Assembly (NCBI RefSeq): GCF_002209565.1
Contig: NZ_NJIH01000009.1
Span: 1-64,000, forward strand
DNA length: 64,000 nucleotides
Reading direction: 5' to 3'
DNA from: Candidimonas nitroreducens
GTDB taxonomy: Bacteria > Pseudomonadota > Gammaproteobacteria > Burkholderiales > Burkholderiaceae_B
The position numbers and the translations under genes were made by a program. The number at the start of each line of letters is the position of its first letter. The first letter of the stretch is position 1. A model generated the notes under the pieces. The model saw nothing but the letters and a program-made list of their open reading frames with translations. It had not been told where the DNA came from and searched no databases. Positions 1 through 8,496 of this stretch are shown here, piece after piece.

Positions 1-569
1 GCGTACAGGTGGCGCGGCTCGACGCCGTACAGGCGCGCGGCCACCAGGTTCTGGGCGGTGGCGCGTATGGCGCGGCCCAGCCGCGAGCGCAGCAGGAAGT
101 ACCACATGCCCACGGTCAGCACCATGGCCACGCCGAAGGCGGCCAGGCGCACCACCGGGATGGTCAGCGGGCCCAGCGCGAAGTTGTTGCCGGCGTAGCT
201 GGGGTTGATCGTGCGGAAGTCCGCCGAGAAGACCAGTTGGGCCAGGTAGGTCAGCACCACTTCCAGCCCGAAGGTGATGAGCAGCGTGTTGAACATGGGC
301 GCGCGCGCGATCAGGTTCAACAGGCCGCGCTGCACGCCGTAGCCGACGACGAACATGATGCAGGCCGTGATCGGCAGGCCCAGGAACGGGTCGATGTGCA
401 GGTAGGTGAACAGGTGCCAGGAGATGTAGGCCCCCAGCATGATGAAAGCCCCGTGGGCCAGATTGACGATGTTCAACACACCCCATACCAGGGCCAGGCC
501 TAGCGCCATGATGGCGTACAACCCCCCCTGCAGGATGCCGTTGACCAGGATCTGCAGCAGTAAATCCAC
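1..569 (-). CDS. livH: Branched-chain amino-acid ABC transporter permease, LivH type (partial)
   Basis: Inner-membrane permease half of a HAAT-type importer. The reverse-strand reading frame starts at a GTG (567-569) preceded by an AGGAG ribosome site and runs off the left edge, giving about 189 residues. The opening residues VDLLLQILVNGILQGGLYAI and the following 'GLALVWGVLNIVNLAHGAF' match the conserved first membrane segments of LivH permeases. The gene for the binding protein lies just upstream on the same strand, so this is the second gene of a liv-type operon continuing outside the window. Substrate is uncertain; this family also takes amides, urea and aromatic acids. Confidence 0.9.
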   Translation of the reverse strand, partial: MDLLLQILVNGILQGGLYAIMALGLALVWGVLNIVNLAHGAFIMLGAYISWHLFTYLHIDPFLGLPITACIMFVVGYGVQRGLLNLIARAPMFNTLLITFGLEVVLTYLAQLVFSADFRTINPSYAGNNFALGPLTIPVVRLAAFGVAMVLTVGMWYFLLRSRLGRAIRATAQNLVAARLYGVEPRHLY

Positions 570-616
570 GCTGGCTCCTATTTATTTTATGGATATCAAA
601 TAATAAGTTTGCCGGA

Positions 617-635
617 TCGGGCGTTGTGCGCCCGA
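617..635 (-). terminator. Stem-loop between binding-protein gene and livH
   Basis: Perfect 7-bp stem (TCGGGCG / CGCCCGA) with a TTGTG loop in the spacer between the two transporter genes. No U tract follows on the minus strand, so it is probably an attenuating or mRNA-protecting hairpin that lets the binding protein be made in excess, not a full terminator. Confidence 0.4.
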
Positions 636-670
636 CCCGGCTTGGGAGTTGCGGTTTATAACGATGCGGT

Positions 671-1897
671 TCAGCGGCCCGACCAGGCGGGCATCGGGTA
701 CTTGGGCTGGGTCAGGAAGCTCGTGCCGTTGAATACCGCCTTGAGTTCGCCGCCCTGCACCTGCACCACGGTCTGATCCAGGCTGATCTGGCCCGTCTTG
801 CCGAAGGCGATCTTGCCGTACAGGCTCTCGAAATCGCTGGCCGCGATGGCGTCACGCACCTTCTTCGGGTCGAGCGAGTTGGCTTTTTCGACCGCCTTGA
901 CCAGGGTTTCGACGTCGGCTGCGCCCGAGGCCGCGTGGTAGTCGGGCTCATAGCCATACTTGGCCTTGTAGGCGCTGGCGAATTGCGCCGCGTCGCCGAA
1001 CCATTGATCCTTGAGCTTGTCGCTGGGCAGCCAGGCAGTCATGCCGAAGGCATAGTCGGCATCTTTGCCCAGGGCCTTGCGGAAGTCTTCGCTGGGCACG
1101 CCCACCGTGAACGAGTACAGCTTGGGGGCTACGCCCAGGCTCTTGGCCTGGCGCACGAAATTCAGGATTTCCGTCTCGTGGCCGGCCACCAGCACGGCGT
1201 CGACCTTCTTCGACTTGATCTGCGACAGCAGCGAGTTGAAATTGCTGGCGTTGGTGCTGTAGCGCTCGTCCATGACGGTGTCCACGCCGGCCTTCTTGAG
1301 CGCCGGGCGCGTGCCCTTGGCCACCGACACGTCGAAAGCATCGTCGGCATACAGCAGCGCCACCGACTTGGGTTCGGGCTTGAGCTGCTTGAACATGGCG
1401 ATGGTGCTGCCGAAGTAGTCGCTGGCGGGGGCCAGCGTACCGAATATGTACTTGAAGTTGCGCGCGAAGATCTGGTCGGACGCGCCGCCGCCCTGAACCA
1501 TCGGCACTTGATATTTTTCCGAAACTGCCGAATCGGCCAGCGCGAAGTTGCTGGCGAAGGGCCCGAGCAGCAGATTGATCTTGTCTTTGGACACCAATTG
1601 GGTGTACTGGCGCACGCTCAGATTGACGTCGGACTGATTGTCGTAGATTTTCAGGGCCAGTTTGTAGGTCTTGCCGTCGACCTTGACGCCGCCTTTCTCG
1701 TTGATCTTGTCGATGGCGATTTGGTAGGCATCTTTGTAATAGCGGCCGGTATTGGCGCTGGAGCCGGTCAGCTGCACCGAGGCGCCGAGCACGATTTCAT
1801 TGCCCGCGGCATTGGCGACAGACATGCCCAGAGACAGGCTGATGGCCGTCAGGGCGTAGGGAAGGACACGCATGGAGCGCATGGATACAGGAAACAT
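671..1897 (-). CDS. ABC transporter periplasmic binding protein, branched-chain amino-acid (LivJ/HAAT) family
   Basis: Periplasmic type-1 solute-binding protein (Peripla_BP_6 fold) of 408 aa that feeds the downstream livH-type permease. The start at 1895-1897 is fixed by an AAAGGAGG ribosome site 9 nt upstream. An N-terminal signal peptide (basic MRSMR, hydrophobic stretch, VANA-A cleavage site) precedes '[20 protein letters not shown]', the usual family opening, and a central '[15 protein letters not shown]' segment typical of the hinge region. Ligand is not readable; amino acids, amides or aromatic acids are all possible. It heads a minus-strand operon with livH. Confidence 0.9.
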   Translation of the reverse strand: MFPVSMRSMRVLPYALTAISLSLGMSVANAAGNEIVLGASVQLTGSSANTGRYYKDAYQIAIDKINEKGGVKVDGKTYKLALKIYDNQSDVNLSVRQYTQLVSKDKINLLLGPFASNFALADSAVSEKYQVPMVQGGGASDQIFARNFKYIFGTLAPASDYFGSTIAMFKQLKPEPKSVALLYADDAFDVSVAKGTRPALKKAGVDTVMDERYSTNASNFNSLLSQIKSKKVDAVLVAGHETEILNFVRQAKSLGVAPKLYSFTVGVPSEDFRKALGKDADYAFGMTAWLPSDKLKDQWFGDAAQFASAYKAKYGYEPDYHAASGAADVETLVKAVEKANSLDPKKVRDAIAASDFESLYGKIAFGKTGQISLDQTVVQVQGGELKAVFNGTSFLTQPKYPMPAWSGR

Positions 1898-2549
1898 TGT
1901 GAGTAACCTCCTTTAAGACGTCCCCCATTTTCCCGAAATCGCTTGACGGGAAACTGAATTTCCTTACAGCTTGTCAGTTTTATTTGCTTACAAAAGTGGA
2001 TTGCGGTTCCGTAGGGGGGTGATATGCCTGACCATGGGGGCTCAATGGCTTGATTTAAAAGAAGGTTTTCTTGGGAAGAAGGGTTGATTAGGATTTTCCC
2101 CAAGAGCGGCGGAGCCAAGCCGATTTTCGGCATCCGCGCGTCCGGCCGACCCTCGGTTGCCGGCGCTGGAGCACCGCTACTGCCGGTTCGTAACAGGTTT
2201 ATTGCTCCAGCCGGCAGGACAAATGGACTCGTGAAGAAATCGCAGAGCCATCATCTTCCATGAATTGGCTAGCAGGGGTGGGATGGGACTGCCGAACGAA
2301 TCCTTCCATGGGTTCGACCGTTGATCAGGCCGTTCGAAGGTAAATTGGCCGGTAGTTAATACATATGCTGTACGAGAGCTAAGGGTTCGATGAAAGCCGG
2401 CATATCGTCTGATCCGGGCGCTGTCGTTTGACCCTTGTTGCCTTGTTTTCTTCGCATAGGAAATCAGCGCTTAAGTCGACTTAACTAATGACGAACCCCG
2501 ATCGCAAGGAGGTTGCTAGACTCCTCAATATCGCCTGAAGGAGATTGTA
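1898..2549. other. 652-nt intergenic region between the transporter operon and the accessory block
   Basis: No supported gene. It holds the AAAGGAGG site of the binding-protein gene at its left end and the regulatory palindrome and ribosome site of the SDR gene at its right end. Composition changes across it: GC-rich codon-biased DNA to the left, mixed DNA to the right. It therefore probably contains the left edge of the accessory block, but no terminal repeat or integrase remnant was recognised. Confidence 0.5.
2471..2484. promoter_or_regulatory. Perfect 14-bp palindrome upstream of the SDR gene
   Basis: TTAAGTCGACTTAA is an exact palindrome 65 bp before the SDR start. It is a candidate operator for the LysR-type regulator at the end of this gene set or another dimeric regulator. 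Binding is inference only. Confidence 0.45.
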
Positions 2550-3290
2550 ATGAAGCAAAGGATTGCCTTGGTAACGGGGGCGAATGGAGCGATTGGAACC
2601 GCTGTTTGCGCCCGGCTCAAGGAAGAGGGCTCATGCATCATTGGCGCCGATATTAAAGCCCCGGTTTTAGCAGGCAGCATTCTCGACGACTACTATCAGT
2701 TGGACGTATGCAGTATCGGGTCAATTTGTTCTTTGTTTGACGCGGTGGAATCCAGGTATTCTCGAATCGACACCTTGGTTAATGTGGCCGGTGTTGGTTC
2801 CACTGGCAGCGCATCGGATTTGACGGAAGCCGAGTGGGATCGGGTTCTGAATACGAACCTCAAAGGCACATTTTTCTCGTGTCAGTCGGCTATTCCTCTG
2901 ATGCGGAGACAGAAGAACGGTTGCATAGTCAATATTGGTTCTGTCATTGGTAAGAACGGTGGAAATGCCCGGCCTTGGCGTGATGCTTCCGAATTGGCTG
3001 GTGCCTCCAATGTTGTATACGCTGCGGCGAAGGCCGGAGTTCATATCCTCACGGTGTCCCTTGCAAAGGAGCTAGCGAGCTGGGGAATAAGGGTCAATGC
3101 GGTCGCACCTGGCCCCGTCGAGACGCCGATGACAGCAGTGTTTCCGGAGGTATTAAAAACACAAATTCCCGTTGGGCGTATGGGGAGGGCTGATGATGTC
3201 GCTCGGGCAGTGTGTTTCCTTGCCGATCCCGCAAACAGTTTTATTACTGGGGAAATCTTAGACGTCAATGGCGGCTTGTTCTGTGATTGA
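2550..3290 (+). CDS. SDR-family NAD(P)-dependent oxidoreductase
   Basis: Classical short-chain dehydrogenase, 246 aa, cytoplasmic; oxidises or reduces a hydroxyl/keto group of an unknown substrate. The cofactor motif TGANGAIG sits at residues 9-16, NVAG at 78-81, catalytic Ser131 and the YAAAK motif at 157-161, and PGPVETPM near 187. The Ser-to-Tyr spacing is about 26 residues, roughly twice the usual, because of an inserted loop (residues about 138-152) lining the substrate pocket. Start supported by AAGGAGA 7 nt upstream. First gene of a five-gene plus-strand set; codon use is less GC-rich than in the flanking chromosome. Confidence 0.9.
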   Translation: MKQRIALVTGANGAIGTAVCARLKEEGSCIIGADIKAPVLAGSILDDYYQLDVCSIGSICSLFDAVESRYSRIDTLVNVAGVGSTGSASDLTEAEWDRVLNTNLKGTFFSCQSAIPLMRRQKNGCIVNIGSVIGKNGGNARPWRDASELAGASNVVYAAAKAGVHILTVSLAKELASWGIRVNAVAPGPVETPMTAVFPEVLKTQIPVGRMGRADDVARAVCFLADPANSFITGEILDVNGGLFCD

Positions 3291-3316
3291 TTTAAACGCT
3301 AAGGAAGGAGGCATTT

Positions 3317-4141
3317 ATGAAAAAAATCTGGTATCAATCTTTGACGAGGACGGATCGTTGGCAAGGCTACAACGTTGAGCTTAGGAAGATGCTCGATGCT
3401 GCAAAGCAAGCCGATACGGAGATCGAAATCCACTGCATTGAAAAGAGGGGAGGGATTGGTGATCAGTTTCATTACCTTGAATCGATCGAGGCTCAGGAGG
3501 TTCTGGAAAATGTACAAAGGGCCGAGGGCGAGGGCTTCGACGCCTTTGTCATCGGCAATATCGGTGATCCTGGGCTCAGGGAAGCGCGCGAACTAGCGAC
3601 CATCCCGGTATTGGGTCTGTGCGAGACTTCAACGCACTTGGCATCGATGATGGGGCGTAACTTTGCGTTGGTTACGGGCAATGAGAAGCATGCGACTCGG
3701 ATCGTCGATAACGTGAGACGTTATGGCCTTGGGATGAATATCCACAGCGTTCGATCCATGTCGGTGGAGCGCCTTGTGGATTTGGAAGACGGCTTTGGCA
3801 ACGTTGAGGCGCGCGAAGCTCTGGTGAGCGAATTCCTTCGTGCCGGAGAACAGGCAGCGGACGAAGGGGCGGAAGTCGTCATACCGTCCATTGGGGTATT
3901 GATGGTCTTACTGGCCTCTCAGGGAATCAATGCTCTCAGGAACTCCACAGTACCGGTACTCAATGGTTCGTTGGCATTGATAAAAATCGCCGAGGCCGTC
4001 ATCGATATTCGCCATGCAATGGGCGGGCTATGGACGAGTCGCCGCGCACTTTATGCACAGCCGCCTGCCGACCAGATCGACGAGCTTCGTTCAGCATATG
4101 GACAAGTTTTCAATTCCGTTAAGTTTAGGAGGCCGGCATGA
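3317..4141 (+). CDS. Asp/Glu/hydantoin-racemase-fold protein lacking the catalytic cysteines
   Basis: A 274-aa member of the Asp/Glu racemase superfamily. The family signature C-x-x-DPGL appears as 'NIGDPGLREARE' (Asn81 in place of Cys), and the second-half G-C-x-G-M site appears as 'IPSIGVLM' (Ser191 in place of Cys). The only cysteines are at 40 and 102. Two-base racemisation, as in hydantoin or aspartate racemase, is therefore unlikely; a lyase, isomerase or binding role is possible. AAGGAGG ribosome site at about 3301-3307. Its stop overlaps the next gene's start (ATGA), so it is translationally coupled to the Bug-family binding protein. Confidence 0.8.
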   Translation: MKKIWYQSLTRTDRWQGYNVELRKMLDAAKQADTEIEIHCIEKRGGIGDQFHYLESIEAQEVLENVQRAEGEGFDAFVIGNIGDPGLREARELATIPVLGLCETSTHLASMMGRNFALVTGNEKHATRIVDNVRRYGLGMNIHSVRSMSVERLVDLEDGFGNVEAREALVSEFLRAGEQAADEGAEVVIPSIGVLMVLLASQGINALRNSTVPVLNGSLALIKIAEAVIDIRHAMGGLWTSRRALYAQPPADQIDELRSAYGQVFNSVKFRRPA

Positions 4142-5130
4142 GCGCTTTTTATATATCACGTCGCGCAATACTGAAAAGTTCGGCTGCCTTGGCCGCAATT
4201 GCGGTGGCCCGGGCTGCTTATTCCAAAGATGAATACCCTGCCCGGCTAGTGAAAGTAGTGGTTCCATACGGCCCTGGTGGGGCCGTGGACTCGATTGCGC
4301 GCCAGATCTCTGCTTTGATGGCGCGCGACCTAGGACAGTCGATAATCGTGGAAAACCGCGCAGGTGCCGGAAGCAATATTGGGTCAATTGCAGTAGCGCG
4401 GTCTCGGCCTGATGGTTACACCCTGTTGATGGCTTCCCCTGCCAATGTGACCAATCCATTTCTCTACCCACGCTCCGAATATGCCCCCTTGAAAGATTTC
4501 GCGCCCATCGGCTTGGCAGCTCAGGTGCCTACTGTGTTTGTCGCTGCTCCGGGTGCGGCGACGGGTAATACCGTTGCGGAGGTGATCGCGCATGCAAAAG
4601 AGCCGGGGGCTCCGCCAATTTTTGCCCATGGCGGTGTTGGTTCCTCGGAACATCTGGCAACTGAGCTTTTTCGTCTAAGCGCGAAAGTGAATATCACGGA
4701 AGTGCCCTATAAAGGAGGCGCAGCTGCATTTCCCGACCTGATAGGCGGCCGCGTGCAGTACATGTTTACAAATTTGCTTGGCATCTTGCCGCTCGTTAGA
4801 GGAAAAAGGGTCAAGGTACTTGCTGTGCTCGATAATCAGCGTGCTGCGTTGATTCCCGATGTGCCTACGATGCCGGAGTCCGGCTTGCCGAATGTTCTGA
4901 TGTCCGTTTGGTATGGGATGATGGCGCCGGCAGGAACAGGGCGGCCCATCATAGAGCGCCTTGCTCATGCGATGCATATATCGCTGGAAGATGCTGAGCT
5001 GCGAGAAAAGCTGGAGAGCTCAGGAGCAAGAATCGTTGACAAAGATCCCGCGGCATTCGCGGCCTTTTTGAAAGAAGAGTCGGCTCGCTGGGGCTCGCTT
5101 ATCAAAAGGGCGAAGATTACGCTCAATTAG
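4138..5130 (+). CDS. Bug/TctC-family tricarboxylate-transporter binding protein, Tat-type signal
   Basis: Periplasmic binding protein of the tripartite tricarboxylate transporter superfamily, 330 aa. The N-terminus carries a twin-arginine motif (SRRAILK, residues 7-13) and a hydrophobic segment ending ARA, suggesting Tat export. The 'VVVPYGPGGAVDSIARQ' segment is the family's ligand loop. No TctA/TctB membrane genes are near, as for most Bug proteins of Alcaligenaceae. It overlaps the racemase-like gene by 4 nt, so its ligand is probably the substrate of this enzyme set, likely a carboxylate; the identity is unknown. Confidence 0.88.
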   Translation: MSAFYISRRAILKSSAALAAIAVARAAYSKDEYPARLVKVVVPYGPGGAVDSIARQISALMARDLGQSIIVENRAGAGSNIGSIAVARSRPDGYTLLMASPANVTNPFLYPRSEYAPLKDFAPIGLAAQVPTVFVAAPGAATGNTVAEVIAHAKEPGAPPIFAHGGVGSSEHLATELFRLSAKVNITEVPYKGGAAAFPDLIGGRVQYMFTNLLGILPLVRGKRVKVLAVLDNQRAALIPDVPTMPESGLPNVLMSVWYGMMAPAGTGRPIIERLAHAMHISLEDAELREKLESSGARIVDKDPAAFAAFLKEESARWGSLIKRAKITLN

Positions 5131-5162
5131 TCACATGGCATGTATGTTCAAGGATCACGCGG

Positions 5163-5783
5163 ATGAGTTCACCTCGCAACATTGCTTTATTGCTTATTGA
5201 TTTTCAGAACGATATGGTTCATCCGGCAGGAAAGATCGGTGCGAACGGACTCGCGGCCTGCGTAAGTGCTCGTGACATCCTTTCTCGAACACGGTCGGTA
5301 GCGGACGTTTTCCGAAATTATGGCCTGCCGGTGATCTTCGTTCGATTGGCTTTTCAGGCAGAATATGTTGACTCTTTATCCGTCGCACCTCGAATTGCGA
5401 AGCTCAAGGCTGCTGGCGCGGCGCTGATAGATACCTGGGGAGCGGCAATCCATGAGGATCTTCAACCTCGGGCTGGTGATCTTGTGTTTAACAAGCAGTG
5501 CGTCAATCCGTTCTTCAATACTCCGTTGCTATCGTGGTTGGGGCGTCACAACATTAGAGAGTTGGCAATTGCGGGGGTCGCGACAAATCTTGCGGTGGAA
5601 AGCGCAGTTCGCTATGCTGACGATGCGGGGATCGCACCAATCGTTCTAGAGGATTGTTGCGCTAGCGTCAACGACGAAATGCATCAGCTTTCCGTGACCA
5701 GGATCCTACCGATCTTCGGTTCCGTTGAGAGTAGTGAAAAGTGTATAGATCGCCTGTCGAAAATGGGCACTACCCAGGTATAG
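5163..5783 (+). CDS. Isochorismatase-fold hydrolase without the catalytic cysteine
   Basis: A 206-aa isochorismatase-superfamily protein. The triad Asp (Asp13 in LLIDFQND) and Lys (Lys111 in VFNKQCV) are present, but the nucleophile position in the cis-peptide motif reads GVATNLAVESA, with Ala144 where amidases such as RutB and PncA have Cys. Amide hydrolysis by a thioester is thus unlikely; isochorismatase-type vinyl-ether hydrolysis or another reaction is possible. It follows the Bug gene by 32 nt, with AAGGATC before the ATG. Function not assigned. Confidence 0.82.
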   Translation: MSSPRNIALLLIDFQNDMVHPAGKIGANGLAACVSARDILSRTRSVADVFRNYGLPVIFVRLAFQAEYVDSLSVAPRIAKLKAAGAALIDTWGAAIHEDLQPRAGDLVFNKQCVNPFFNTPLLSWLGRHNIRELAIAGVATNLAVESAVRYADDAGIAPIVLEDCCASVNDEMHQLSVTRILPIFGSVESSEKCIDRLSKMGTTQV

Positions 5784-5796
5784 GTGCGGGTTTGCT

Positions 5797-6780
5797 ATGG
5801 ATCAACTGTCTGAACGAGTGCTCGCAGGGCTGCCGCGTTTCGATTTTGTTGATCTGCGATTGCTATGTTTTGTAGCGCAGAGCGGCAGCCTGACTCTCGC
5901 GGCAGAGCAAGCCTGCTTATCATTGCCCGCCGCTAGCATGAGAATCAAGCAACTCGAAAACAGCTTGGGTCTGACCTTACTACATCGCCGGACACGAGGG
6001 ACAACTCTTACCTCGGCGGGTAGAACTTTTATTGAACATGCGCGCACGGTTTTACGCGCCGCCGGAGAAATGTCGGAGTCGATGGCTCAGCTTGCCGGCG
6101 GGCAGCGCGGGAGGGTGGTGGTTTGGGCGAATACGACAGCCTTTCGAGATTTTATTCCCCGAGAACTGCCCGACTTCCTCGTCGAGCATCCCGACGTTGA
6201 TATTGAGCTGCGCGAGCATACCAGCCCCGAGATTGTCAATGCGCTTCGTGATGCTGTAGTGGATGTGGGTATCCTCTCCAGCTCGTTCGATACGACGGGG
6301 CTACGCAGCATCCCGTATAGGCTTGATGAGATCGTGATTTGCGTCGGCCTGACGCATGCGCTTTCGTCGATGCGGTCAATTACGTTCGCTGATTGTTTGC
6401 ACTACGACTTTGTCGGGCTTAGCGCAACCAACCCGCTCCAGTCCTTTGTTTTGTCGAATGCGGTAAACGCTGGACATGCTATGCGATTGCGCGTTGAGGT
6501 CGCTAGCTTTGACGACCTCGCCAGCCTGGTGAAGGCGGGGATCGGTATTGCAATTTTTCCGCTTTCTATTGCGAAGTCTCTCGGCGGAGTAGTTCGAATT
6601 CTGCCGTTGAATGACGCGTGGGCAGTTCAAGAGCTGAAGATCTGCTGGAGCGAAAAGCATGAAATTTCCGCAGCGGCCTTTGAATTGATCAATCATCTTA
6701 ATGAGAGGTCTCTCAGTACGGAAAACCCTATTCCCGAGGGTGCTGGCGAGCGACTGCCGTACTTCAACGAGCGTTCTTAA
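5797..6780 (+). CDS. LysR-family transcriptional regulator
   Basis: A 327-aa LysR regulator. The winged helix-turn-helix lies in residues about 17-75 ('FVAQSGSLTLAAEQACLSLP', 'LHRRTRGTTLTSAGRTF'), followed by a type-2 periplasmic-fold effector domain. It lies 13 nt after the hydrolase gene, so it is the last gene of the set and probably co-transcribed. It is the obvious candidate to sense the pathway substrate and to act on the promoter near 2470. Only a weak ribosome site is visible. Confidence 0.9.
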   Translation: MDQLSERVLAGLPRFDFVDLRLLCFVAQSGSLTLAAEQACLSLPAASMRIKQLENSLGLTLLHRRTRGTTLTSAGRTFIEHARTVLRAAGEMSESMAQLAGGQRGRVVVWANTTAFRDFIPRELPDFLVEHPDVDIELREHTSPEIVNALRDAVVDVGILSSSFDTTGLRSIPYRLDEIVICVGLTHALSSMRSITFADCLHYDFVGLSATNPLQSFVLSNAVNAGHAMRLRVEVASFDDLASLVKAGIGIAIFPLSIAKSLGGVVRILPLNDAWAVQELKICWSEKHEISAAAFELINHLNERSLSTENPIPEGAGERLPYFNERS

Positions 6781-6783
6781 GAA

Positions 6784-6885
6784 AATAAATGCTTCCAGGA
6801 GCACATGGTTCCAGCCATGGGCTTGCAGCAGATCTTCATCTCAGATCCCGATGGAGTGATCGTCGAACTGAATGTCTATTATTGA
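6784..6885 (+). pseudogene. C-terminal remnant of a VOC/glyoxalase-family protein
   Basis: Immediately after the LysR stop, the same frame encodes 'MGLQQIFISDPDGVIVELN' and then a stop at 6883-6885. The pattern QIF-x-x-DPDG-x-x-x-ELN is the C-terminal metal-binding strand of glyoxalase I/VOC proteins, with the glutamate ligand present. There is no start or N-terminal half, since the LysR stop closes the frame. This is a truncated gene, a relic of an earlier arrangement in the catabolic block. Confidence 0.6.
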
Positions 6886-6894
6886 TGCCGGGCG

Positions 6895-7305
6895 TCAGCG
6901 TTCGAACGGCCTGGCTTCACCTTCCTCCGAGAAGAATAGGTTCGGTTTTAAGAAGAAGCTGATGTTCAAACAGCCATTTGGCGATCTGGCGATGTGGCGG
7001 CTGCCTGCGGGGCGTGCCGCATACATGCCTGGGAAAATCTCGCCCTCGTGATCCTCCAGGCTGCCCTCCAGTATGAATGTCTGCTCGAGTTCCGCGTGCT
7101 CGTGATATGGCAACTCGGCGCCCGGCGCCCATTTGAAGAGGCCTGTGAAGAGCCCAGTTGCCTTGTCTTCGTAGAGAAGCTTGAACTCGACGCCGGGAAA
7201 GCGGGTGGCCCGCCATGGTAGGTCTTGGCTTGCTATGACGGTTGATGCGAGATCCAGCCGCATGGGGTAGCGGTCTTGTACGGCAGGAAAAGGCTTCTTG
7301 CTCAT
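6895..7305 (-). CDS. Cupin-domain protein (ChrR-like)
   Basis: A 136-aa single-domain cupin, cytoplasmic. Motif 1 is 'PGAELPYHEHAELEQTFILE' with likely metal ligands His68, His70 and Glu74; motif 2 supplies His104 ('RPAGSRHIARS'). This ligand set matches cupins of the ChrR/acetylacetone-dioxygenase-like group, so it may be a small metal-dependent dioxygenase or isomerase. It is the last gene of the minus-strand set AKR-EthD-Bug-cupin. Reaction not assigned. Confidence 0.8.
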   Translation of the reverse strand: MSKKPFPAVQDRYPMRLDLASTVIASQDLPWRATRFPGVEFKLLYEDKATGLFTGLFKWAPGAELPYHEHAELEQTFILEGSLEDHEGEIFPGMYAARPAGSRHIARSPNGCLNISFFLKPNLFFSEEGEARPFER

Positions 7306-7377
7306 GGTCGTCCTTGCTCTGGTCGGTGCCTGCCCCGTCTCGACGCAATGTCGAGACGGGGCGTTGTGACGTGCGAA

Positions 7378-8370
7378 TCAATCAAGGTAAGGGATATGAG
7401 CCTGTGCTTTGATTGCCCGGAACTTGTCCAAATCTGCCCGCAGCCGCTTGGAGAACTGATCGGGGCCGAGATACAGTGGCGTCAATCCTAGACCGAGTAG
7501 ATAGCGCTGCCACTGTGGACTTGCGCTTGCCTTGTGGATGATGCCCGTCAGCTTTTCAATCACGGCTTGTGGTGTTCCAGGCGCGCCAAACAGCCCGAAC
7601 CATCCTGTGACTACATAGTCCGGTAGCCCGCTCTGACGTAAAGTCGGCACGTCTGGTGTACCTGGAAAGCGCTCGGTATTGCTTGTTGCGAGCAGCCGAA
7701 CGCGCGGATCGTTGCGGACAGGAACAACTGCGGGGTCGATCAGGATCTGCAGATTTCCGGACATGAAGTCGTTGAGGGCACCCATGCTTCCTTTCGAGTC
7801 ATAAGGGATATGCTGGATGGAGATTCCAGCCTGCATGGCGAACAGTTCACTGGCGAAATGACCGAAGGATCCGATGCCGGGCGAGCCGTAGTTCAGCTGT
7901 CCGGGGTGGGCACGCGCATATGCGATCAACTCCTTGACGCTGTGCACGGGAAGTTTGGCATTGACTGCGAGAAATTCGTCAGCTTCACTGACCATTGCAA
8001 TTGGAGCGAAGTCCTTTATTGGGTCGTAGGGCGGCTTGTTGCGCATGATGGCGGCGATCACTTGCGGCGCTAGATTGCTGACCAGGAACGTGTACCCATT
8101 GTTCTTTAGGCGTACGAACGCCGACGTACCGAGTACACCGCCGACACCACCTTTGTTTTCGACAACCACGGGCTGTTTCGTTGCTTCGGAAATTGACTTG
8201 GCGATAAGGCGGGCGACCAGATCGGTCGTGCCGCCGGCGCCATATGGTGCGATGATCGTGATTGGGCGAGAAGGCCAGGCCTCGCCTGCGGGTTCGGCGC
8301 CGGCAAGTGTCGTGCCCAGCAGCGCGGTGCAAGACAGGATGGCCGTAGCAGCCATGTGATACAGGTTCAT
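7378..8370 (-). CDS. Bug/TctC-family tricarboxylate-transporter binding protein
   Basis: Second Bug-type periplasmic binding protein of the block, 330 aa. The start at 8370 is chosen because GGAG lies 8 nt upstream and because it begins directly with a Sec signal peptide (MNLYHMAATAIL..., cleavage after LAGA); a longer in-frame extension to 8427 lacks both. The family loop 'TIIAPYGAGGTTDLVARL' follows. No membrane partners are present. It lies between the EthD and cupin genes, so its ligand is probably a substrate of that second enzyme set. Confidence 0.88.
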   Translation of the reverse strand: MNLYHMAATAILSCTALLGTTLAGAEPAGEAWPSRPITIIAPYGAGGTTDLVARLIAKSISEATKQPVVVENKGGVGGVLGTSAFVRLKNNGYTFLVSNLAPQVIAAIMRNKPPYDPIKDFAPIAMVSEADEFLAVNAKLPVHSVKELIAYARAHPGQLNYGSPGIGSFGHFASELFAMQAGISIQHIPYDSKGSMGALNDFMSGNLQILIDPAVVPVRNDPRVRLLATSNTERFPGTPDVPTLRQSGLPDYVVTGWFGLFGAPGTPQAVIEKLTGIIHKASASPQWQRYLLGLGLTPLYLGPDQFSKRLRADLDKFRAIKAQAHIPYLD

Positions 8371-8496
8371 AACGTTGTCTCCATGGTTGGCTGTTTGTCC
8401 GGCCGAATTGGCTATATGCGGGCGCACGTTTCCCCCGGCTAGCTGGCGGGGTGAGCCGGATTTCTGTGGGTATATGGCGGTTCCTGCAGTCAGGAA

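Noticed and set aside
935-1906. Long plus-strand open frame opposite the binding-protein gene
   Set aside because: Mirror frame of a clear family member in high-GC DNA; no ribosome site and no domain.
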